Shown piece by piece: positions 1 to 5,072 of a DNA stretch of 5,255 nucleotides. The notes under the pieces were generated by a model. The model worked only from the letters and a program-made list of their open reading frames with translations, searched no databases and was not told where the DNA came from. The DNA is from Burkholderiales bacterium (GTDB lineage: Bacteria > Pseudomonadota > Gammaproteobacteria > Burkholderiales > Burkholderiaceae_D), in assembly GCA_016197345.1 (NCBI GenBank), contig JACPVY010000302.1, positions 1-5,255 on the forward strand, given 5' to 3'. The position numbers and the translations under genes were made by a program. Position 1 is the stretch's first letter; each line of letters starts with the position of its first letter.

Positions 1-616
1 GCGCACGAGACGGTGCACGCCTGTTTCTGTACGCAAAAATCCATAAGCGTATTCGCCTTCGACTTTCAAGGTTGCAGTTTTAATGCCAGCAACCTCGCCA
101 TCGGATTGCTCCAGCACTTCGACTTTGAAGCCTTTGCGTTCGCAATAGCGTAGATATTGACGCAGAATCATCGACGCCCAATCCTGCGCTTCAGTGCCGC
201 CAGCGCCAGCTTGGATATCGATAAAGCAATTATTGGGGTCCATAGGATTACTAAACATGCGGCGGAATTCCATCGCCTCGACATGTTTTTGCAGTTCAGC
301 GACGTCAGACTCGACCGCTTCCATCGTCGAGACATCGTCTTCTTCACGCGCCATCGCGAATAAATCGGCGGCATCGGTCAGTTCTGCTTGGATTTTGATC
401 AGGCTGAGAACCACGCTTTCCAGCGATTTTTTCTCACGCCCTAGGTCTTGCGCACGTTTTGGATCGTTCCAAACGTTAGGGTCTTCTAGTTCTTGATTGA
501 CTTGCTCGAGCTTATCTGACTTCTGATCAAAGTCAAAGATACCCCCGAAGTTGATTCTCGCGGTCAGCGAGATCGGCTAACAAAGCCGAGAGGGAATTAA
601 TGCGTTCAGCTTCCAT
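1..616 (-). CDS. prfB: Peptide chain release factor 2 (RF2), 5' part, with programmed +1 frameshift
   Basis: RF2 recognises UGA and UAA stop codons in the ribosomal A site and triggers peptide release. Translation starts at the ATG at 616 (MEAERINSL), reads 27 codons to an in-frame TGA at 535-533, then continues in the +1 frame from GAC at 534 to the window edge, giving 205 residues of a protein normally about 365 long. Visible landmarks are the helical N-terminal domain with EDPNVWND (about 44-51), the PCRF core with [11 protein letters not shown] (117-127) and GGTEAQDW (139-146), and GVHRLVR (199-205). The SPF stop-recognition motif and the catalytic GGQ loop lie beyond the window. No strong Shine-Dalgarno precedes the start; the start follows the usual betaproteobacterial MEAERIN N-terminus. 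Identification is secure because both the protein and the frameshift site match. Confidence 0.96.
532..547 (-). promoter_or_regulatory. prfB: prfB programmed +1 frameshift site (CGGGGG TAT CTT TGA C)
   Basis: Read on the minus strand the site is CGG GGG TAT CTT TGA C, with the slippery CTT at 538-536 and the TGA at 535-533 (codon 28). When RF2 is scarce the ribosome slips from CTT to TTT and enters the +1 frame at GAC, which autoregulates RF2. The layout equals the E. coli site except that the Shine-Dalgarno-like stimulator begins CGG instead of AGG. Both are Arg codons, so the peptide LRGYL is unchanged while one anti-Shine-Dalgarno pair is lost. Confidence 0.95.
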
Positions 617-648
617 GATGGATTTCTACCGTGTGAATTAAACCCTTG

Positions 649-654
649 ATTATA
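649..654 (-). promoter_or_regulatory. Candidate -10 box for prfB
   Basis: A perfect TATAAT on the minus strand lies 32 nt upstream of the prfB ATG, which would give a leader of about 25 nt. No good -35 hexamer sits 16-18 nt further upstream (CCGCAT or CCCGCA), so this is only a candidate. The rest of the 617-814 gap, which also serves the divergent deacetylase-like gene, shows nothing stronger; a TTGAAG at 706-711 on the plus strand has only a poor -10 partner (TTTTAG at 729-734). Confidence 0.35.
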
Positions 655-814
655 CGGTAAAAATGCTGCAATGCGGGGTGTTGCGGCGAGGTTTTGCATC
701 GGCACTTGAAGCGTGACTAGGTGCACGATTTTAGGAAATCTGTGTTAGCGCTAGGCAAATGCATCCTAAAATGGTGCGTTGGCGATTTTTGGCAGAACTT
801 TTCCACGGTGATAG

Positions 815-1655
815 ATGAAAATTTTCTACAGCCCCCACTACAACATCGACTTCGGTTGGCTCAATCGCATTCACCCTTTTGATGGCTGTAAGTACGCCAA
901 AGTGTATGCGGCGATCAAAGATTTGCCGGGAGTTGCTATCGAAGAAGTAGCGCAAGCGATTACGCTAGATGAGGCGCGGGAATTTGCGAATGATTTGCTA
1001 AAACTGTTCTATGTCAACAAACGCTACATTTTGAACGCGCTCGCTTTACCTTATATTTCCCTTCTGCCGTTTTCCTATATCGACCGCAAAATTTTGTTGC
1101 CTATGCGCTGGGCGGTTGCGGGTACGCTCGCGGCGGCGAAACATGCATTGCAGGGAAACAATAGCTGGAATTTGGCAGGGGGCTATCACCACGCTAGCCG
1201 CGCCGCATGTGAGGGCTTTTGCATTTACAGCGATATTGGCATCACGGTGCGTCAATTGCGCCAGCAAGGTCTCTTAGCGGCGGAAGCGAAGATATTGATC
1301 ATTGATGTCGATGCGCATCATGGCAATGGTAATGCAGCACTGTTCAAAGAAGACAAAAATGTATTTTTGCTTGACGCATATAACAAAGATATCTATCCAC
1401 AGGGAATACCGGCAGATATTACAAAAGAGCGCGTCAATATCGCCTTCCCCCTTGCTACAGGCACCAACGGCCACGATTGATCCACTTGGTGGATTTTTGC
1501 TCAGAGTGGACGATTGCGTGCAGCGTGACAGCATGATTTTGGCGCGTTTGCATGAGCTAGGCGTGCCAGCAGTGTTTTTAGCGGGTGGCGGCTATTCGTC
1601 GCAAAGTGCGAAGCAAATTGCCGCCAGCATTAGCCTCCATTATCAGCTCTATTAA
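815..1655 (+). pseudogene. Histone deacetylase family protein, disrupted by internal out-of-frame deletion
   Basis: Members of this family are Zn-dependent amidohydrolases acting on acetyl-lysine or acetylpolyamine-like substrates, usually about 300 residues in bacteria. The first frame, from ATG 815 to TGA 1478-1480, gives 221 residues. It carries the N-terminal HPFD (20-23), the catalytic His pair in GGYHHAS (H125, H126), EGFCIYSDI (133-141) and IDVDAHHGNGN (163-173) with the expected Zn ligands D166 and H168. It then reads ATGTN and stops. The family's C-terminal part resumes in another frame from about 1479 (DPLGGF, RVDD, QRD) and ends at TAA 1653-1655 with LAGGGYSSQS, which holds the expected catalytic Tyr. 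The segment between ATGTN and DPLGG, normally about 40-45 residues including the third Zn ligand Asp, is missing. As read, no active enzyme can be made. The start has only a weak ribosome-binding site. Confidence 0.85.
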
Positions 1656-1693
1656 ACGTGAGCAAGCAAATGCACGAAGTCGAATGCTTGTCG

Positions 1694-2845
1694 CTAAAAA
1701 TCATGCTTCATCCCTACCGCTAGCGCCCTAGGATTGGCCCCCATCGTGCCTAGCGCGCCCGCCTTGCCATTGCCGCCTAATTCATAACCACTGTTTTTGC
1801 TATTGCGCAATTGTGCAAATTGGCTCCATAACTCGGTGCGTTTGGAAAATTTATAGTGGTAGCCGATGATGTATAAATTGGCGGTCGTATCCGGGCCAAC
1901 AAAAATGCCGGAAAAGACAGGGGTTTGCGCGCCGCTACCTGCACCGGCGCGATACCACGCCAACTCAATCAAATGCGGCTCTTGGGTGTATTTGTAGATC
2001 GCGCCCCACGCTTGTTGCTTGAGATCAGACAGACCGGGATTGGCATAGCGTAGCGTTTGCCACCAGCCGCCAAGATAGTGATTCGGGGTGAATTGGTAAC
2101 CTGCGGCTAACATCACAATATTGTCATTCAAGCCCAAGCCGCGCACGCTATGGTGTTGCTGCCAAGCGAGGGCGGCGATGAGTTTATCGTCTTGATATTG
2201 CAATTTATTGGACCACGCATAGCTGCTACACGCTTCGCCAAACGCATATTGGCTAGCGATACGGAAATTGCCAAGTAGTGGGCTATCGTAGCGCAGGGAA
2301 TTGGCGATGCGGTTGTCAAAGGCGAAGCTATTGGTATTGCCGTCGGGCCCGGCGACTTGTTTGCAGGCAGTGGACCCAGCACTGCCGCCGCTAAAGAGAT
2401 TGCTATAGCCATTCGCCCAAAAGCCGTTTTGATTGTCATTGGTGACATTCGTTACCCATAGCGGCCCAGCGATGGGGTGTAAATCATCCAGCGGGCTGAG
2501 CATATAGCCTAAGCGCAATTTGCCAAATGGCCCTTCCAAACCGACTGATGCTTCGCGGCTAGCGATGGTGCCGTCGCCCGTGTCCGCCGAAAAACCCGTT
2601 TCTATCATGAAAATGGCCGACAAATTTTGTCCTAAATCTTCGCTACCTTTGAAGCCGATGCGGCTCGACAAACTATTCATGCGTGTACCATTGGGGTGGC
2701 CGGGGCCGTAGCCGCTGAAGGAAATCACACCGAGATTGATGCGCCCATACATATTCAAAGAGCTTTCAGCGCTAGCAGAGTTGGTCAGCATTAAGCCTGA
2801 CAACATGGCGGCGAGGGGGAGAGAGCGGAAGTAGCTGACTTGCAT
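1694..2845 (-). CDS. Gram-negative general porin, outer-membrane 16-strand type
   Basis: The 383-residue product is a trimeric-type outer-membrane porin allowing diffusion of small hydrophilic solutes. Residues 1-26 form a signal peptide (charged n-region, hydrophobic LAAMLSGLML, cleavage after SASA). The mature start ESSLNMYGRINLGV and the following NSLSSRIGFKGSEDLG (57-72) are typical of betaproteobacterial porins, and the chain ends KHDF with the C-terminal Phe used for BAM-dependent assembly. Two cysteines at C161 and C206 could form a loop disulfide (inference). Length is normal and the frame intact. I chose ATG 2845 over the in-frame TTG four codons upstream because GGAGGA sits 4 nt before it. 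It lies 23 nt downstream of the solute-binding-like relic, probably in one operon. Substrate preference cannot be read from the sequence. Confidence 0.93.
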   Translation of the reverse strand: MQVSYFRSLPLAAMLSGLMLTNSASAESSLNMYGRINLGVISFSGYGPGHPNGTRMNSLSSRIGFKGSEDLGQNLSAIFMIETGFSADTGDGTIASREASVGLEGPFGKLRLGYMLSPLDDLHPIAGPLWVTNVTNDNQNGFWANGYSNLFSGGSAGSTACKQVAGPDGNTNSFAFDNRIANSLRYDSPLLGNFRIASQYAFGEACSSYAWSNKLQYQDDKLIAALAWQQHHSVRGLGLNDNIVMLAAGYQFTPNHYLGGWWQTLRYANPGLSDLKQQAWGAIYKYTQEPHLIELAWYRAGAGSGAQTPVFSGIFVGPDTTANLYIIGYHYKFSKRTELWSQFAQLRNSKNSGYELGGNGKAGALGTMGANPRALAVGMKHDF

Positions 2846-2849
2846 GATT

Positions 2850-2855
2850 TCCTCC
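2850..2855 (-). promoter_or_regulatory. Shine-Dalgarno of the porin
   Basis: GGAGGA on the minus strand followed by AATC and then ATG 2845. It overlaps the in-frame TTG at 2857-2855, ruling that out as the likely start. It is the strongest ribosome-binding site in the window, in keeping with an abundant outer-membrane protein. Confidence 0.85.
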
Positions 2856-2868
2856 AATGGGCGGTGAT

Positions 2869-3772
2869 TCAGGGCAACGCGGGATCAAACCAAAGACTGC
2901 TCTCGTGCAACGGCGTATCTTTCGGCAATAACATGTTTTTCAGACGGATGATGCGGCGATTTTTTAAATTGGCCTGTTCAATCGCGCGGTCATTGTATTT
3001 GTGGAAAATCGCGTCGAAACTGCCGTCTTTGATCATCTTGCGCAAACCCATCTCGACCCGCCGCGCACGTGCTTCGTCTTGTTTGTGAAAGAAAAAATAG
3101 TAGGGCCAGGGGTAGTAGATCAATAGATTTTTTTCGATAGTGAGATCTGGGTTGTCCGCTTTATTGACCTCAAACTCAGCGAAAATTTCATTGATGCCGC
3201 GTGGGAAAATATCAAAGCGTTTCAGGGTGGTCATGGCAAACAAATTGCCATATTTGGCACGCGTCACTTGCATTCCTAGCGCTTCATATAGCAGGCTATC
3301 GCCCCAGCTCAAGCCTTGTCCGACACAGTCCTTTGCGCAGCGGAATGCGGATCGGTAGAAATTGGTTTTCCAACTCATTTGAGGTGGAACTCCAGATAAT
3401 GTTTGGCTCTTGTCCGCTTTGCAGGGCCGCGAGATAGCGTGCTTTTGACATTGCCGCGGGAGCGGGGCCTAGTTCGTAGGGGCCGAATTCGTGGATCGTT
3501 TTATCGAGGGCGGTACGCAGAATTTCAATTAGGTCATTGAAGCGAGGGTCATTGGCGACTTCGTTGGCCGGATAGATAAAACGCGTAGTGTTAGGCAGGA
3601 CGGTGGAATGGGCCGTGACCACCGGGGCGCCCGGTTTGGAGGCGCTAGCCGCTAGCGGCGTGAGCAAGGGAAACAACGCGAGCAGGATGGGTAGCCTTGG
3701 CAGGACACGCAAGCTCGAGCATAGCCGTAGATACAGCCGATGCAGCCAGAGCGACTGCGCTCGATTTTGCAT
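2869..3772 (-). pseudogene. Periplasmic solute-binding-like protein (SBP_bac_3-like), disrupted by internal deletion and frameshift
   Basis: Two overlapping frames encode the two halves of one secreted binding-protein-like product. The upstream frame (ending at TAG in the 3296-3298 codon) has a hydrophobic signal segment (LPILLALFPLL, then LAASA) and a first lobe with FIYPANE, EFGPYEL, AAMSKARYLAALQSG and IRIPLRKGL. The downstream frame resumes at about 3325 with GQGLSWGDSLLYEALGM, then GNLFAM, RFDIFPRGINE, YYFFFHK and KDGSFDAIF, and stops at TGA 2871-2869. In relatives as I recall them, about 25-30 residues stand between RKGL and GQG; here these motifs abut out of frame, so a stretch of DNA is missing. 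The start is uncertain: ATG 3772, 3817 or 3829, each poorly supported by a Shine-Dalgarno; 3772 gives the shortest n-region. It lies 23 nt before the porin. Ligand unknown. Confidence 0.78.
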
Positions 3773-3785
3773 CTGCCTAGGCAGA
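3772..3785. repeat. 14-bp perfect palindrome at the candidate start of the binding-protein relic
   Basis: TCTGCCTAGGCAGA equals its own reverse complement. It lies just upstream of the ATG at 3772-3770, sharing one base with it, and would be in the 5' leader of the candidate promoter. It could be an operator or a translation-blocking hairpin, or chance; I see no second copy. Confidence 0.5.
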
Positions 3786-3845
3786 GATAAATGCCATCGC
3801 CGTACTGTGCATAACATGGTGTGCCCCATCTGCCAGACTGCTCCG

Positions 3846-3874
3846 ATTATTCTCCGCACAACCACGTTTGTCGA
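3846..3874 (-). promoter_or_regulatory. Candidate sigma70 promoter for the binding-protein relic and porin
   Basis: On the minus strand TCGACA (3874-3869) and AATAAT (3851-3846) are separated by exactly 17 nt; each hexamer matches the consensus at five of six positions. Transcription would start near 3839, upstream of the candidate ATGs at 3829, 3817 and 3772. Found by eye only. If active it would drive the broken gene and, by read-through, the porin. Confidence 0.45.
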
Positions 3875-3960
3875 GTACAAAAGTGTTGCAACAAGGCACT
3901 TGCAGGTATTTAAGAAGAGAAGTGGGATGTGAAGCGAGATTTTATGCTGGCTTGTGTATC

Positions 3961-4080
3961 CTTTTTGTTTTGGTAAATCCGTAAAAATAACAAATAAGAA
4001 ATTATTCTAAATAAGAAAATTATGTGGTGGTTTTTACATGCTTTATTTTTATTAAAAATCGAGCCTTGTGATAAATAAGG
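3961..4080. other. AT-rich intergenic stretch with repeated AAATAAG
   Basis: By hand count 28 of 120 bases are G or C (about 23%), far below the flanking genes. AAATAAG occurs at 3992, 4009, 4073 and 4129 on the plus strand, the first two extended as AAATAAGAAA followed by (A)TTAT. No convincing gene is visible. A 69-codon minus-strand reading frame at 3910-4119 has low-complexity composition, no family resemblance and no ribosome-binding site. The wider gap from 3830 to 4545 holds no supported gene. Confidence 0.6.
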
Positions 4081-4098
4081 AAAGGGCCTTGATCTGCA

Positions 4099-4110
4099 AT
4101 GCAATTGCAT
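4099..4110. repeat. 12-bp palindrome ATGCAATTGCAT
   Basis: Perfect self-complementary 12-mer in the intergenic region. It overlaps a TGCAATGC octamer (4095-4102) that recurs at 4385 and 4487. It may be a regulator site for either flanking gene; no known consensus is claimed. Confidence 0.45.
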
Positions 4111-4150
4111 GATGAACATGAGGTGTTCAAATAAGTCACGTTTTTGAAAA

Positions 4151-4175
4151 TTATTTGCAAATAAATCAATTTATT
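4151..4175. repeat. Overlapping AT-rich inverted repeats
   Basis: TTATTTGCAAATAA (4151-4164) is a perfect 14-bp palindrome. It overlaps a second inverted repeat, AATAAAT-CA-ATTTATT (4160-4175). Overlapping dyads of this kind are often protein-binding sites, but AT-rich DNA also produces them by chance. Confidence 0.5.
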
Positions 4176-4545
4176 GAGAGGGCAAGACATCTGCCAGAGG
4201 AATGTGTTCAGTAATCCTGATCCGAAACTGCGTGGGCATGCAAAATTAGAGGGAAAACTCCATTGTCGGCACAGTTGAGAGGGGCAAAGGATAGCTTGAT
4301 TTATTGCAAGCGCACATATGCCTAATTGCGCATCCTTACGGGGAAATCGGGCAAATGGTGGTTTAGATAAGACAATATTGTTTGTGCAATGCAGCTAAAA
4401 CTCAAATTCGTGGCATTTCACTAATTAATGGATGTATTATTCGGCCTTGTCGTTGCTCGCGATGGGCTGTGCTAGCCACAAGCGGGTGCAATGCCTTTGC
4501 AACGGCAATGTTTTTAGATCCTCGTTTTCTTACTTTACTTTCAAC

Positions 4546-4803
4546 ATGAACACGAAACTACTCTCCTCACAAAAACACTATAACCCCAACCGTTTGCTAG
4601 ATGCCATTATCGAAAAACTGCAGCTCAAAAATGATGCCGCTTTATCGCGTGCATTAGAAGTTGCACCACCTGTCATCAGCAAAATCCGTCATTACACCCT
4701 GCCGATTGGCGCCACCATTTTGCTGCGTATGCATGAAATCAGTGATTTAAGCATTCGTGAAATGCGCGAATTGATGTCTTTCAAGGAAACAGAAACACAA
4801 TGA
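4546..4803 (+). CDS. Small helix-turn-helix DNA-binding-like protein, 85 aa
   Basis: The product has the look of a Cro/CI-type helix-turn-helix domain. Residues 29-51 (NDAALSRALEVAPPVISKIRHY) fit the two recognition helices, with the AALSRAL helix, a short turn and the PPVISKIR helix; the tail (MHEISDLSIREMRELM, 62-77) looks like closing helices. I associate this pattern with small conserved hypothetical proteins of Burkholderiales, usually starting MNTK, which is why ATG 4546 is preferred. The frame is open further upstream to another ATG at 4432, but those residues are not protein-like for this family. Neither start has a recognisable Shine-Dalgarno. It stands alone, with a long intergenic region upstream and a terminator at its stop codon. 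Its targets are unknown; it has no sensor or effector domain. Confidence 0.8.
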   Translation: MNTKLLSSQKHYNPNRLLDAIIEKLQLKNDAALSRALEVAPPVISKIRHYTLPIGATILLRMHEISDLSIREMRELMSFKETETQ

Positions 4804-4831
4804 ATCTGGCTTGAACCACGATTCAGATTTT
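4801..4831 (+). terminator. Probable intrinsic terminator overlapping the stop codon
   Basis: TGAATCTGG (4801-4809) pairs with CCA-c-GATTCA (4816-4825), a 9-bp stem with one bulged C and a CTTGAA loop, followed by GATTTT. The left arm begins with the TGA stop codon of the helix-turn-helix gene. The T-tract is short (four T), so strength is uncertain. Confidence 0.5.
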
Positions 4832-4851
4832 CCCCAGTAGCTGTAGTTATC

Positions 4852-4874
4852 TTGCCCGCCAGCTCGACGGGCAA
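4852..4874. repeat. Hairpin 1, 7-bp GC-rich stem
   Basis: TTGCCCG (4852-4858) pairs perfectly with CGGGCAA (4868-4874) around a 9-nt loop. Neither strand shows a following T-tract, so it is not a clear intrinsic terminator. One nucleotide separates it from the larger hairpin at 4876-4919. Confidence 0.65.
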
Positions 4875-4875
4875 A

Positions 4876-4919
4876 GTGAGAAGGAAGTTGGTAACGCTCA
4901 ATACCAGCTTCCCTCTCAC
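4876..4919. repeat. Hairpin 2, 18-bp imperfect inverted repeat
   Basis: Arms 4876-4893 (starting GTGAGAAGGAAG) and 4902-4919 (ending CTTCCCTCTCAC) pair over 18 positions with one A-C mismatch and one G-T wobble around an 8-nt loop. It is the strongest secondary structure I found. It could be a REP-like element, a factor-dependent or bidirectional terminator between the convergent helix-turn-helix and GntR genes, or the end of an RNA. No second copy is in the window. Confidence 0.7.
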
Positions 4920-5000
4920 CCAGCAAGTCACACTAAGTCATACAAAGCACATCAGGTTTTCCCTCTCGCTTCGTAGTACGCTCCCACCAGCCTATCCATT

Positions 5001-5049
5001 CACATTCCCCCGCGAATCGATAGCGCTGGCCCGGGTGCCACAGGCTTAC
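5001..5049 (-). pseudogene. Relic of a second GntR/UTRA gene 3' end
   Basis: On the minus strand this stretch reads VSLWHPGQRYRFAGE, nearly the same as MWHPGQRYQFAGS at the end of the intact HutC-like gene 70 nt upstream. The best 30 bases (5013-5042) match that gene's 5088-5117 at 25 positions. Over the WHPGQRYRFAG codons the changes are mostly third-position (CCG/CCC, GGC/GGT, CAG/CAA, TTC/TTT, GCG/GCC, GGG/GGT) with one Arg/Gln replacement. The frame has no start: it meets a stop at 5083-5085 upstream and runs on to a stop at 4933-4935 through sequence without UTRA character. It is therefore a fragment, not a gene. Confidence 0.65.
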
Positions 5050-5072
5050 TGCCTTATTTTCTTTAGCCTTGG

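Larger units (their letters stand above)
4832..5072. other. Non-coding convergent intergenic region
   Basis: Between the terminator of the helix-turn-helix gene and the end of the HutC-like gene no supported gene is present. It contains the two adjacent hairpins and the UTRA relic listed separately. A 74-codon plus-strand frame across it lacks protein-like composition and runs antisense to the relic. Confidence 0.6.

Noticed and set aside
815..1655. Programmed frameshifting as an explanation of the split deacetylase gene
   Set aside because: No slippery site is evident, and conserved residues are missing at the junction; frameshifting alone could not restore them.
1661..1692. Weak inverted repeat (CAAGCA / TGCTTG) between the convergent deacetylase relic and the porin
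   Set aside because: Only 6 bp with a 16-nt loop and no T-tract, so a bidirectional terminator cannot be supported.
2128..2448. 106-codon minus-strand frame inside the porin gene
   Set aside because: It is the alternative frame of a well-supported porin; its Ala/Pro/Ile-rich sequence has no recognisable domain.
3254..3276. Sigma54-like TGGCAC followed by TTGCA
   Set aside because: The spacing is 7 nt rather than 5, and it lies inside coding sequence on the non-coding strand.
3588..3932. 114-codon plus-strand frame opposite the binding-protein relic
   Set aside because: Antisense to a region with clear signal peptide and lobe-1 motifs; no ribosome-binding site or domain.
3910..4119. 69-codon minus-strand reading frame in the AT-rich gap
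   Set aside because: Composition follows the AT-rich DNA (runs of F, I, L, K, N), no ribosome-binding site and no family resemblance.
4281..4350. Possible riboswitch-like fold (AAGGAT/ATCCTT with GCGCA/TGCGC) in the long gap
   Set aside because: Stems are short, with a 17-nt bulge, and I recognise no conserved riboswitch core; adjacent G-rich words resemble none of the classes I know.
4435..4440. TATTAT as a -10 box for the HTH gene
   Set aside because: No acceptable -35 at 16-18 nt, and it overlaps the alternative start codon region, so it is too weak to list as a promoter.
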